A stretch of DNA of 64,000 nt from Cupriavidus pinatubonensis (GCF_019602855.1 NZ_CP080766.1:2294001-2358000), one strand, 5' to 3'; shown: positions 36,375 to 44,996, numbered from the stretch's first letter. Program-made: numbers and translations. The notes: generated by a model not told the origin, from the sequence alone.

Positions 36375-38129
36375 TCAGGACACTTTCCTGTCAGGCGCCG
36401 CCGGTGCCTGATGCCAGTTCGCCGGCGGCACCACCACCGGCTCTTTCGGCTGGAGCACGAAGTGCGGCGACATGATCTGCACGCCGTGGCGGTTGAATTC
36501 GTCCTGGATGGCCTGGTGCAACGTGGATAGCGTAGGGAAACGCTGGCGCGGGTCCGTAATGCCGAAGAACAGCTCGTACTCGACATAGAAGTCCGACAGC
36601 CCACGCTGCAGCACGAACGGCGCCGGTTCATCGCGCAGGCCCGGCACGTTCGCCACGGCGCCGAGCAGCATCGCATGGACCTGCCGCCACGGCGTGTCGT
36701 AGCCGATCGTCACGGCTGTCGATAGCAGTGCGCCCGTGTCGCCATGCAGTGCGGCCGAGGCGCGGCCCCGGCGCGAGAAGTTGTGGACCGCGCTGCCGAC
36801 CACCACCGCGTTGGGGAGCGTCACTTCCTCCTGCCGTACGTTTTCGATCTTGACCGACAGCGCGTCGAGCCCTGTCACCGTGCCGATCGTCCCGCCGATG
36901 TCGACCATATCGCCGGGCCGCAGTGCGCGTGAATACACAAGCACCATGCCGCTCATGATCTGGTTGACGATATTGGCCGAGCCAAGCGTCACCATGAAGC
37001 CGAACAGCACCGACAGGCCCTTGAACACGTCGCTCTGCGAACCCGGAATATACGGGTACGCGAAGGTCAGCCCGAGTGCCCATACGCCCACGGCGGCCAG
37101 CCGGCGCGTGGCGCCGACGGTTTCGGGATGGAGGCCCGGCACGTCGAGCTGGCCGCGCTGTACGGCGAGGAAGATGGTCGACACGAGCCGCTGCAGCGCG
37201 CGCGTGATCAACAGGATCACGATCACGGTGACGATGCCCGGAATCGCCTCCAGCATCGATTCGCCGATGCGTGTCAGCAGCGTGAACAGGAAGGTGCCCA
37301 TGCGCTGGCCAAGCGGCTCAGTCAGCGGGAACTGTTCGAGCGCAAATTCCAGCCACAAGAAGATCAACAGCGCGGTCAGGCCGACGCCGACGATCTGCAC
37401 GACGAGGCTGGCGAGCTGGAACAGTGCACCGGTCCAGTCGAAGCCGCTGCGCTTTACGCGATCGCCGACGCGGCGTTCCAGCGCCTTCAGCAGCAGCGCG
37501 CTGAGCCGGCGGCGTGCGCGGGCAACGCCCCAGACGAGCCCCACAAGTAAAAGCAGGCCCAGCGACGACAGCAGTGTGCCGCGGATGATGGTCGGCCAGC
37601 GCAACTGCTCGCGCCGCGCGGCGACGGCATTCTCGAGCGCATGGCTGGCCGCGTCGGCTACGGCCTCCACGGTCTGTCCCGGCTGCTCGGGATCGAGGTC
37701 GTCCTGGACGATGGCGAACATCACGCGGTCGCCGAGCCGAATCGCCACACCGGACTCCTCGCCGAGCCGCCCCGACACGCGCGTCAGCGGCTCGGCCAGT
37801 TCGGCGCGATTCAGGTTGTCGAATCGCTCCCTGGCGCGGGCCGCGCGCACGGCCGGCACCGCTCCCGCCACGGTCGCGCGGAACGTGGCGACGGGCCGGT
37901 TCATCAGGATCAGATCTGCAGGCTCGGAAACGGGGGCAGGTACCGGCTTGTCGGCCGCGTGGGCGGCGAGCGGCACGATGAGTGCCAGTATCAGCAACAC
38001 CAGCAACACCAGCAACACCAGCAGCATCTGCAGCGCCAGGAGCTTGCGCCAGTCAATTGGGAGAAACCTCAGCCGGGAAGGCCTGATGGCGGCCGGGCGA
38101 AACAGCGAATGGGCGTGAGAGGCGATCAT
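36375..38129 (-). CDS. MscS-family mechanosensitive channel
   Basis: A 584-residue inner-membrane channel. A signal-like hydrophobic start is followed by a periplasmic domain (about 60-185), several membrane helices, and the MscS core: pore helix region FGFMVTLGSANIVNQIMSGMVLVYSRALRPGDMV and a cytoplasmic beta domain (IGGTIGTVTGLDALSVKI, EEVTLPNAVVVGSAVHNFSR). It protects against osmotic downshock. The leader contains a DNA tandem repeat (37992-38027) coding for the Leu/Val run. The start at 38129 is tentative: a longer frame exists and no clear ribosome site is visible. Confidence 0.88.
   Translation of the reverse strand: MIASHAHSLFRPAAIRPSRLRFLPIDWRKLLALQMLLVLLVLLVLLILALIVPLAAHAADKPVPAPVSEPADLILMNRPVATFRATVAGAVPAVRAARARERFDNLNRAELAEPLTRVSGRLGEESGVAIRLGDRVMFAIVQDDLDPEQPGQTVEAVADAASHALENAVAARREQLRWPTIIRGTLLSSLGLLLLVGLVWGVARARRRLSALLLKALERRVGDRVKRSGFDWTGALFQLASLVVQIVGVGLTALLIFLWLEFALEQFPLTEPLGQRMGTFLFTLLTRIGESMLEAIPGIVTVIVILLITRALQRLVSTIFLAVQRGQLDVPGLHPETVGATRRLAAVGVWALGLTFAYPYIPGSQSDVFKGLSVLFGFMVTLGSANIVNQIMSGMVLVYSRALRPGDMVDIGGTIGTVTGLDALSVKIENVRQEEVTLPNAVVVGSAVHNFSRRGRASAALHGDTGALLSTAVTIGYDTPWRQVHAMLLGAVANVPGLRDEPAPFVLQRGLSDFYVEYELFFGITDPRQRFPTLSTLHQAIQDEFNRHGVQIMSPHFVLQPKEPVVVPPANWHQAPAAPDRKVS
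37992..38027. repeat. CAGCAACAC tandem repeat
   Basis: Three perfect 9-base copies and a partial fourth, inside the signal region of the MscS gene. Each copy adds three hydrophobic residues without shifting the frame. Confidence 0.85.
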
Positions 38130-38232
38130 CCGGAGGCTCTGTAAGGCGGCTAGTGCTTCGCATGATCGGGTGTTTTGGGCAGGAATGCCAGTCGATGTGC
38201 GGATCGCAACGCGGCACCGCACAAGCTTGGCC

Positions 38233-39198
38233 TCAGACCCGGTTGAAGCGTTGCTCCGTCACCGTGGTCCCCCATTGGCTGCCCTCGAACTCTTCGCTCA
38301 GCCGGAAGCCATGCGACTCGTACAAATGGCGTGCCGCCTCAAGTCCCTTGAACGTCCAGAGATGCGTTTCGCGGAACCCCTGCGTCTCGACGAATCGCAT
38401 GGCGCGGGCCATGAGTTCGCGTCCGATACCCGAACCGTGCAGCGATTCGTCGACGATGAACCAGCGCAAATGCGCGATGCCGGTGGTCTTGTCGCCGTCG
38501 ATGGCGAGAGACGCCAGCGAGCGGCCATTCTCGACATAGAGCCAAAGCGCCTTGCCGTCGACTGGCAGCGACCCGGCAAATGCAGCAAGTTCCGTGGCGA
38601 CCCGCTTCTCGAAAAAGGCACCGAAGCCCCAATGCGCCGCATAGAAACGCCCGTGCAGGCTGGCGATATCGCCAATGCAGCCGGGTTGGTAGCCCTCGAT
38701 AATCTGCACCGCTTCCGGCGTGGCTGGCGGCGCATTGCCGGCGTTGTCCTGCGCCAACGCATTGGCATAGAGCGCGAGCGAGCGAAGCAGGGCTTGCTGG
38801 TCGGCGGGCGCCATGTGCCGAAGCGCGTTCGATACCTGGCTGGTCGCGAACTGGTCGATCCTTGCCCTGAGCGATTTCCCTTCCGCGCTCAAATACAGCT
38901 CGGACGAACGCGCGTCATCGCTGGACACCCGGCGCTCCACAAAACCAGCGGCTTCCAGCCGTGCGATTTGCCGGCTGGTATTCGACTTGTCGAGCCGCAG
39001 GATGGTGGCCAGATCTTTTGCCGTGATGCCGGGCTTCATGCCGATTTCCAGCACCGCGTGCACCGCGGAAGGCGCCAGATCGCTATTGGCCAGGGTGGAG
39101 CGCATGAACCCCAGTTCGCGGACGAGTTTGCGGGAAACATCGCGCAGCGACAGGATGGTGGCGTCACGGGTGACGGCAGGAACGTCGACGAAGTCCAT
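38233..39198 (-). CDS. MarR regulator fused to GNAT acetyltransferase
   Basis: A 321-residue two-domain protein. The N-terminal MarR domain (about 1-150) contains the winged helix KPGITAKDLATILRLDKSNTSRQIARLE and the wing RRVSSDDARSSELYLS. The C-terminal GNAT domain (about 165-320) contains the acetyl-CoA motif HGSGIGRELMARAMRFVET. The fusion is a known architecture for which targets are mostly unknown. Two identical-type palindromes directly before the start predict autorepression. It is monocistronic. Confidence 0.9.
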   Translation of the reverse strand: MDFVDVPAVTRDATILSLRDVSRKLVRELGFMRSTLANSDLAPSAVHAVLEIGMKPGITAKDLATILRLDKSNTSRQIARLEAAGFVERRVSSDDARSSELYLSAEGKSLRARIDQFATSQVSNALRHMAPADQQALLRSLALYANALAQDNAGNAPPATPEAVQIIEGYQPGCIGDIASLHGRFYAAHWGFGAFFEKRVATELAAFAGSLPVDGKALWLYVENGRSLASLAIDGDKTTGIAHLRWFIVDESLHGSGIGRELMARAMRFVETQGFRETHLWTFKGLEAARHLYESHGFRLSEEFEGSQWGTTVTEQRFNRV

Positions 39199-39211
39199 GA
39201 TCTCTCAGAAA

Positions 39212-39249
39212 GTTGCGAGTCGCAACCAATATTAGTTGCGACTCGCAAC
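39212..39249. promoter_or_regulatory. Twin MarR operators
   Basis: GTTGCGAGTCGCAAC (39212-39226) and GTTGCGACTCGCAAC (39235-39249), each a 15-base palindrome with a single central base, separated by CAATATTA; centres are 23 bases apart. The whole 38 bases are nearly self-complementary. They begin 14 bases before the MarR-GNAT start. Confidence 0.8.
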
Positions 39250-39271
39250 CTGGTCAAGGTGAGAGCGTCGG

Positions 39272-39937
39272 TCAGGCGGGTTGTCTGTCCAGGATGGCGC
39301 CGCGCACATTCTTCACATGCGCCGCACCGGCAGCCTCGGCCGCGTCGGGCTCGCCAGCGAGTACCGCCGTAGCGATGCGACGGTAATCGTCGAGCCGCAT
39401 CTGCTGCAACGAAGCCAGCCGATGCTGCGCGTGGACGATCGGCATATGGATGGTCGGGAACAGCCGGCGCAGTTCGCGGTTGTCGCCCATTTCCAGCAGC
39501 GTGCGATAGAAATGGCGCCTGGCGTTAGAAAACGTCTCGCCGTCCTGGGCCTTCTCTGCTGCGACGAGCGCCTGGACCGACGCGCGCAAGGCCTGAACCT
39601 GCGGCTGGTTGCCGCTGCCGCGCGTGGCGGCGCGCGCGAGCAGGCCAGTCATGCGTTCCGCGACATCGAGTACATCGAGGGTTTCCTGCAGGCTCAGCCG
39701 CCGGATGACCGCGCCGCGATGGCGGTGCAGGTCGACGATGCCCTCGGCGGCCAGCCGCTGCAGCGCCTCGCGCACCGAGTTGCGGCCGACACCGAAGTGC
39801 GCGACCAGGTCTGTTTCCACGAGCCGCTGGCCGGGCACGAAGGTGCCAAGTTCCAGCCCGCTCATGATCCCGAAGAACACGGTGTCGGATGCGCTGCCGT
39901 CCGCCGGGCTGGCGTCGGTGGGCGTATCGATAGGCAT
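39272..39937 (-). CDS. GntR-family (FCD) regulator
   Basis: A 221-residue GntR regulator: winged helix-turn-helix (LVAHFGVGRNSVREALQRLAAEGIV, about residues 43-67) and a helical FCD effector domain. An in-frame GTG at 39967 would add ten residues; neither start has a clear ribosome site. It is divergent from an acyl-CoA dehydrogenase gene whose promoter contains a palindrome between -35 and -10, which this protein probably binds to repress. The effector is likely a carboxylic acid or CoA-related metabolite (inferred). Confidence 0.9.
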   Translation of the reverse strand: MPIDTPTDASPADGSASDTVFFGIMSGLELGTFVPGQRLVETDLVAHFGVGRNSVREALQRLAAEGIVDLHRHRGAVIRRLSLQETLDVLDVAERMTGLLARAATRGSGNQPQVQALRASVQALVAAEKAQDGETFSNARRHFYRTLLEMGDNRELRRLFPTIHMPIVHAQHRLASLQQMRLDDYRRIATAVLAGEPDAAEAAGAAHVKNVRGAILDRQPA

Positions 39938-40012
39938 GGCGGAGGCGGTGGAGGTCGGTCTTGGCACGGCGGCGATTCTAATCGATAGGCAGGTCCCGTC
40001 GGACCGGAGCCG

Positions 40013-40040
40013 TTGACATGGGATGAAATCATCCTACAAT
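40013..40040 (+). promoter_or_regulatory. Promoter of acyl-CoA dehydrogenase with embedded operator
   Basis: TTGACA (40013-40018) and TACAAT (40035-40040) with a 16-base spacer. The spacer holds the perfect dyad GGATGA-AA-TCATCC (40021-40034), so a bound GntR-type protein would block polymerase. Confidence 0.75.
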
Positions 40041-40103
40041 CGGATCCCATCTGCAAACGGTCCGCAAGTGGACAACCCCACCCAAATCGAGGGAATGGCA
40101 CCC

Positions 40104-41297
40104 ATGTTTACTCCTTGTCCCACTGAAAGAAGCCAGGAAATTGCGGACCGCGTCGAGCGCTTCGTGCGCGACGTGGTGGCGCCGTATGAAAGCGACCTGC
40201 GCTGCACCGCACATGGTCCGACCGCCGAGCTTGTGCATGAACTGCGCACCAAGGCACGTGCTGCGGGCGTCATGACGCCGCACATCCTGGCCGATGGTTC
40301 ACACCTGACCCAGCACGAGACAGCCGCTGTGCTCAAGCGTTCGGGCCTGTCGCCGCTCGGCCCCGTGGCCGTCAATACGATGGCGCCCGACGAAGGCAAT
40401 ATGTTCCTGCTCGGCAAGGTCGGCACGCCCGCGCAGAAGGAGCGCTTCCTGGCGCCGCTCGTCCGTGGCGATGTACGTTCGGCGTTCTTCATGACCGAGC
40501 CCGCGGAAGAGGGCGGCGCCGGGTCGGATCCGTCGATGCTGAGCACCACCGCCGTCCGCGATGGCAATAACTGGGTGCTCAACGGCCGCAAGAAATTCAT
40601 CACCGGTGCCGAAGGCGCCAGCGTGGGCATCATCATGGCGCGCACCGGCGACGGCGAACGCGCGCAGGCGACGATGTTCCTCGTCGACCTGCCGCATCCG
40701 GCAATCCGCACCGAGCGCGTGCTCGACACCATCGACAGTTCGATGCCCGGCGGTCATGCGCAGGTCCTGATCGATGGCCTGCGCGTGCCTGCCGACCAGG
40801 TGCTGGGCGAGGTCAACGAAGGCTTCCGCTACGCGCAGGTGCGCTTGTCGCCGGCACGGCTGTCGCATTGCATGCGCTGGTTCGGCACCGTCACGCGCGC
40901 GGACGAGATCGCGCGCGCCTACGCCACCACGCGCAAGGCATTCGGCAAGCTGCTGATCGACCATGAGGGCGTCGGCTTCATGCTGGCGGAAAACCTGATC
41001 GACCTGCAGCAGGCGGCGTTGATGATCGACTGGTGCGCTGGCGTGCTCGACACGGGTTCGGCGGGCACCACCGAGAGCTCGATGGCCAAGGTGGCGGTCT
41101 CGGAAGCGCTGTTCCGTGTCACAGACCGTTGCGTGCAGATCCTGGGCGGCAATGGCGTGTCGCGCGACACCATCGTCGACCAGGCCTTCCGCGAGCTGCG
41201 CGCCTTCCGCATCTATGACGGCCCGACCGAAGTCCACAAGTGGTCGCTCGCGAAGAAAATCAAGCGCGACACGCTCGGCACGCGTCAACATGGCTGA
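40104..41297 (+). CDS. Acyl-CoA dehydrogenase
   Basis: A 397-residue FAD-dependent acyl-CoA dehydrogenase, close in style to ACAD10/11-type enzymes: FFMTEPAEEGGAGSDPSML is the FAD/substrate stretch, and the end IYDGPTEVHKWSLAKKI resembles the region following the catalytic base in this group. The start at 40104 has GAGGG ten bases upstream; ATG at 40095 is too close to it. It is regulated through the operator-embedded promoter and is followed, 23 bases later, by an IclR gene. With the AtuA-type operon beyond it, degradation of a branched or cyclic acyl-CoA is possible. Confidence 0.9.
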   Translation: MFTPCPTERSQEIADRVERFVRDVVAPYESDLRCTAHGPTAELVHELRTKARAAGVMTPHILADGSHLTQHETAAVLKRSGLSPLGPVAVNTMAPDEGNMFLLGKVGTPAQKERFLAPLVRGDVRSAFFMTEPAEEGGAGSDPSMLSTTAVRDGNNWVLNGRKKFITGAEGASVGIIMARTGDGERAQATMFLVDLPHPAIRTERVLDTIDSSMPGGHAQVLIDGLRVPADQVLGEVNEGFRYAQVRLSPARLSHCMRWFGTVTRADEIARAYATTRKAFGKLLIDHEGVGFMLAENLIDLQQAALMIDWCAGVLDTGSAGTTESSMAKVAVSEALFRVTDRCVQILGGNGVSRDTIVDQAFRELRAFRIYDGPTEVHKWSLAKKIKRDTLGTRQHG

Positions 41298-41320
41298 TTG
41301 CGTTTGCTGAGCCCCGCATC

Positions 41321-42178
41321 ATGGCGACACGCCCGTCCCCTGTGCAGCGCGCGCTGGCAGTATTGCGCGCGCTATCCGATCCTGAAGTGCGCCGCATGAG
41401 CGATGTGGCGCGCGCCACGGGTCTTGACCCCGCCACGACGTCGCGCATGCTCGACATGCTGGTGCAGGAAGGCTTCGCCACGCGCGACGACAAGCGTTGC
41501 TATGGCATTGGCCCCGAGGTGTTCCAGCTTGCCGATGTGGGGCAGCGGCGCGTCGACCTGCGCGAGCTGGCCCATCCGGCGTTGCAGCGGTTGCAGGAGA
41601 CGTTTGAAGACACCGCGGTGCTCACCGAGGCCAGCCGCGGCGAGGCCGTGTGCTCGGACGTCGTCACCGGGTCGTTTCCTGTGCATGCGAACTATGTGAC
41701 AGTCGGCACACGGCGACCGCTAGGCGTCGGCGCGGGCAGTCTCGCCGTGCTCGCGTGGCTGCCACCGGCGGAACGCACGCGCCGTCTGCAGCAGACGGCC
41801 CGCAAGCTGGCGAACTATCCGCGGCTGCATGCGCCGTCGATTGCCGCCGAGGCGGACGCGGCACGCGCGCGCGGCTATGTGCTGTTCCTGGACTGGGTGG
41901 TCGAAGGCATGGGCGGCATTGCCGTGCCGATTCTCGACTATGACGGTCGGCCCATCGGCGCGCTCAGCGTGGCGGCGCTGAGCGATCGCATTCGCAGCCG
42001 CGAGGCAAGCCTTGCGCGTCACCTCCTCCAGGAAGCGCGCCGCATCACCGGCGCGTGGACGCGCGTCGTGGTGCCGGCGGGCGGCCCTCAGTGTGCCGGG
42101 CCACGCAGCAGCGGCGAGAGCCCGTCGGGAATCTCCACTTCAAAGCGCAGCACGGCGCTGGCGAGCGCTTTGCCGTAG
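41321..42178 (+). CDS. IclR-family regulator with extended C-terminus
   Basis: A 285-residue IclR regulator: winged helix (MSDVARATGLDPATTSRMLDMLVQEGFA, about 25-52) and the IclR effector domain ending near residue 245 (SLARHLLQEARRITGAW). A tail of about 40 residues (PQCAGPRSSGESPSGIST and on) follows that is not family-like and is encoded antisense to the end of the convergent gene at 42088-42438. It probably regulates the adjacent catabolic genes; the ligand is unknown. Confidence 0.87.
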   Translation: MATRPSPVQRALAVLRALSDPEVRRMSDVARATGLDPATTSRMLDMLVQEGFATRDDKRCYGIGPEVFQLADVGQRRVDLRELAHPALQRLQETFEDTAVLTEASRGEAVCSDVVTGSFPVHANYVTVGTRRPLGVGAGSLAVLAWLPPAERTRRLQQTARKLANYPRLHAPSIAAEADAARARGYVLFLDWVVEGMGGIAVPILDYDGRPIGALSVAALSDRIRSREASLARHLLQEARRITGAWTRVVVPAGGPQCAGPRSSGESPSGISTSKRSTALASALP

Positions 42179-42438
42179 TTATCGATGGCGAGGCTTCGCG
42201 AGACGCCGCCGCCCAGTGCACCGTCGGCGACGAAATTGAGAACCTGCAAGCCATCAACGTCATAGCGCGTGACGGCTCCCGTAATCAGCGTGCCGTAGTG
42301 CGCCTTGAACGCATCTGCGGTGAGCTGCTGCTTGATATGCGGATAAAACTCCGGCGCATAGGCGATGACGGCTGTGTTTGAAGTATTGCCCTTGTCGCCG
42401 GAACGGCTGTGGGCAAGGCGGCGCAGCGGTACGCGCAT
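42088..42438 (-). CDS. AtuA-like ferredoxin-fold protein
   Basis: A 116-residue protein matching the C-terminal domain of AtuA-family proteins (RRLAHSRSGDKGNTSNTAVIAYAPEFYPHI, then HYGTLITGAVTRYDVDGLQVLNFVADGALGGG). It begins 37 bases after the DUF1446 gene on the same strand. In full-length AtuA (acyclic terpene utilisation) the two parts are one polypeptide, so these two genes likely make a split version that acts as a complex. The last 91 bases overlap the convergent IclR gene. Confidence 0.88.
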   Translation of the reverse strand: MRVPLRRLAHSRSGDKGNTSNTAVIAYAPEFYPHIKQQLTADAFKAHYGTLITGAVTRYDVDGLQVLNFVADGALGGGVSRSLAIDNYGKALASAVLRFEVEIPDGLSPLLRGPAH

Positions 42439-42475
42439 GATGTGGTCTCCCCGTGAGGTAAGCGGTTGCGGATGG

Positions 42476-43831
42476 TCAGACGAACTGGACCTGCGACCGG
42501 ATCAGCGCGCGCGGCACCAGCGCCGACCACACGCCGATGATCTCGCGCGTACGGTCCTGGTGCGGCACGCGCTTTCCGGTGGAGGCTAGTCCGCATACGG
42601 CCATGCTGTCGATCTCGCGGCCGACCTTGGCGGCTTCTTCCCGTGTGCGCGTGCGGGCCGCAACGCGCACTGCAATCTCGTTGGGCTCGCACGCGGGCTC
42701 GGGCGATGCCGCGCCGTGAACCGCATTGACGCCCAGGAAATCGATGCGCAACTCGTCGGCCCGCAACGCGGCCATGGCGAAGCGCTCCTCGAGAATGCGC
42801 TTCGCGAGCTTCGCTTTCTCCAGGCAACCCGGGCCGGCATAGAAGAACATATCTTCGCCGATATGGCCTTCCGTGCAGCCCAGCGACACCTTGAGCGTAT
42901 CGGTGCGTGGCAGCCCGCTTACGCCGCTGATGCGCACGCGGTCTGGTGCGACCTGTTCCAGTACGGCGGTCGAAAAATCGACAATCACGTCGGGCGTGAT
43001 GTAGCGGCGCGGATCGTGGACTTCATAGAACATCTGTTCCTTGACGGTCTGCAGGTCAATGCGCCCGCCGCTGCCCGCGACTTTCGAGATGACCGCGCTG
43101 CCATCGGCCTCGACCTCGGCAATCGGGAATGCGAGATTCCACGGCTCCGGCACGTCCTTGTAGCCGGGGTCGCCAAAGTAGCCGCCAGTCACCTGCGCGC
43201 CGCATTCGAGCAGATGGCCAATGGCACTGCCGCGCGCGAGCCGTGCAACGTCGTCCGCTTGCCAGCCGAAGTGATGGATCATCGGGGCCAGAAAGAGCGA
43301 CGGGTCGGCGACACGCCCCGTGACCACGATCTGCGCCCCGGCGCGCAACGCTTCGACGATCGGGCCGACACCCTCGTACGGTTCCGCGCTGATCAGCGTT
43401 TCGCGCAGCGTCGATACGTGCTCGCCGCTTTCCAGCAACGTCAGGTCGAGTTCGCAGATGCTGCTCGTCAGGTCGGTCGTGGTGACGGCCGCGATCTTCA
43501 CGTCGGGCAGGCCGAGTTCCTTGCATAGTTCGGCCACGCGCCGGGCCGCGCCCAGGGGATGGATCCAGCCCTGGTTGCTGATGATGCGCGTGCCGTGCGC
43601 AATGCAATGGGGCAGCACGGCTCGCATGCGGTCGTCGAGATACGTGTCGTAGCCGCCGAATGCGGGGTCGCGCCGCTTGCGTACCTGTGCGGCCGAAACG
43701 GTCGCTTCGGCCATGGTCTCGAAGCACAGGTAGTCGAGCTTGCCGAGACGTGCGGAGCGTTCGGCCGGTTCTACGCGGTCCCCCCACCAGCCCGATCCGG
43801 AGCCGATGCGCAACGTAGTGTTCTGGGTCAT
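42476..43831 (-). CDS. DUF1446 / AtuA-family acyclic terpene utilisation-type protein
   Basis: A 451-residue protein matching the N-terminal domain of AtuA: it begins LRIGSGSGWWGDRVEPAE and contains LDYLCFETMAEATV, SNQGWIHPLGAARRVAEL and VVTGRVADPSLFLAPMIHHFGW. AtuA is needed for citronellol/geraniol use in Pseudomonas, but homologues are widespread beside acyl-CoA catabolic genes and the reaction is not established. The start may instead be 43870, whose ATG overlaps the Bug stop codon (ATGA) and would add 13 residues. Operon order is Bug, this gene, then the small AtuA-like gene. Confidence 0.88.
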   Translation of the reverse strand: MTQNTTLRIGSGSGWWGDRVEPAERSARLGKLDYLCFETMAEATVSAAQVRKRRDPAFGGYDTYLDDRMRAVLPHCIAHGTRIISNQGWIHPLGAARRVAELCKELGLPDVKIAAVTTTDLTSSICELDLTLLESGEHVSTLRETLISAEPYEGVGPIVEALRAGAQIVVTGRVADPSLFLAPMIHHFGWQADDVARLARGSAIGHLLECGAQVTGGYFGDPGYKDVPEPWNLAFPIAEVEADGSAVISKVAGSGGRIDLQTVKEQMFYEVHDPRRYITPDVIVDFSTAVLEQVAPDRVRISGVSGLPRTDTLKVSLGCTEGHIGEDMFFYAGPGCLEKAKLAKRILEERFAMAALRADELRIDFLGVNAVHGAASPEPACEPNEIAVRVAARTRTREEAAKVGREIDSMAVCGLASTGKRVPHQDRTREIIGVWSALVPRALIRSQVQFV

Positions 43832-43866
43832 GACGTCATGTGTCCTGGTTTGGCGATGCGTATCAG

Positions 43867-44850
43867 TCATTGCGCCTTGATGCCGGCGCTCTTGATCACG
43901 CGTGACCACTTCTCGGTATCGGCCTTGATCTCGGCGGCGAATGCGGCGGAGCCTTCGCCGCCCGGCTCCGCGCCGAGTTGTTCGATGCGCTTGCGTACAT
44001 CCGGCATTGCAAGGACCTTCTCGACCGCCTGCTGAATCTGGCGCACGCGCTCGGGCGGCGTGCCCGCCGGCGCGAGCAAACCGAACCACGAGTTGACCTC
44101 ATAGCCGGGCAGCCCCGATTCACGCACGGTTGGCACGTTGGGCAGCACGGATGCGCGCTTGACACTGGTCACCGCCAGCGCTTTGATCTTGCCCGCCTGA
44201 ATCTGCGCGAGTGCCGATGGCAGGTTGTCAAACATCAGGTTGACCTGCCCCGCGAGCAGGTCCGTCATCGCGGGCGCGGCGCCCTTGTAGGGCACGTGCT
44301 GCATGTTCACGCCTGCCATTGCGTTCAGCAGTTCGCCGGAGAGGTGAGGGGAACCGCCCGTGCTGGTCGAGGCGTAGTTGATCTTTCCCGGTTCTCGTTT
44401 CGCGAGCGCGATCAGGTCCCCAACCGAATTCGCCTGCAGCGTGCTGTTTACGAGCAGCACGTTCGGCGAATTTGCCACCAGCGTCACGGGCGTGAAATCG
44501 CGGGCGCTGTCGTACGGCATGCGCGCATAGATGAATTGGTTGGTGACCTGCGTGCCGAGCGTGCCCATGAGCAGCGTATAGCCATCGGGCGCGCTGCGCG
44601 CAACGGCCTCGGCACCGATATTGCCGCCGGCGCCGGGGCGGTTGTCAACAACGACCGACTGCCCGAGCACCTCGCCGGACTTCTGTGCGACAAGGCGCGC
44701 GAGGATATCGGTCGTGCCGCCGGGCGTGAAAGGCACGACGAGCCGGATCGGCTTGGATGGGAACGTTTCGGCGGCGCTTGCGGGCATGGCAAGCACGGCA
44801 CAGATCAACGGCAGGGCGGCCAGCAGGGGCTGGCGCGGGAATGCAGTCAT
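43867..44850 (-). CDS. Bug-type solute-binding protein
   Basis: A 327-residue periplasmic binding protein with a signal peptide (about 1-26, cleavage near ASAAETFPSKP). Landmarks LVVPFTPGGTTDILARLVA, VVDNRPGAGGNIGAEAVA, DGYTLLMG and HVPYKGAAPAMTDLLAG. AGGAGA precedes the ATG at 44850; the upstream extension of the frame is not supported. First gene of the operon with the AtuA-type pair, so it may bind the carboxylate that they process. A long inverted repeat lies about 100 bases upstream. Confidence 0.92.
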   Translation of the reverse strand: MTAFPRQPLLAALPLICAVLAMPASAAETFPSKPIRLVVPFTPGGTTDILARLVAQKSGEVLGQSVVVDNRPGAGGNIGAEAVARSAPDGYTLLMGTLGTQVTNQFIYARMPYDSARDFTPVTLVANSPNVLLVNSTLQANSVGDLIALAKREPGKINYASTSTGGSPHLSGELLNAMAGVNMQHVPYKGAAPAMTDLLAGQVNLMFDNLPSALAQIQAGKIKALAVTSVKRASVLPNVPTVRESGLPGYEVNSWFGLLAPAGTPPERVRQIQQAVEKVLAMPDVRKRIEQLGAEPGGEGSAAFAAEIKADTEKWSRVIKSAGIKAQ

Positions 44851-44949
44851 CGGCTGTCTCCTGGGCGCGATGTGCGCAGGTGGCGGTTTCATCGAGAGAA
44901 ACTCTGTGCGCACATAGTAGGAAGCGGCCGAAAACGGCGTCAATCAAAC

Positions 44950-44982
44950 GTGCTGAATTTTCATTGGATGAAAATTCAGCAC
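44950..44982. promoter_or_regulatory. Long perfect inverted repeat upstream of Bug-AtuA operon
   Basis: Perfect 15-base arms GTGCTGAATTTTCAT (44950-44964) and ATGAAAATTCAGCAC (44968-44982) around TGG. There is no T run beyond either arm. The site is about 100 bases before the operon start and resembles an extended operator, possibly for the nearby IclR regulator. Confidence 0.6.
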
Positions 44983-44996
44983 AGAACGCGCCGCCA

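Noticed and set aside
37992..38027. Short tandem repeat as a CRISPR-like array
   Set aside because: Units are 9 bases without spacers and lie inside a coding region.
44950..44982. Long inverted repeat as a rho-independent terminator
   Set aside because: No T run follows on either strand, and it lies upstream of, not after, a gene.
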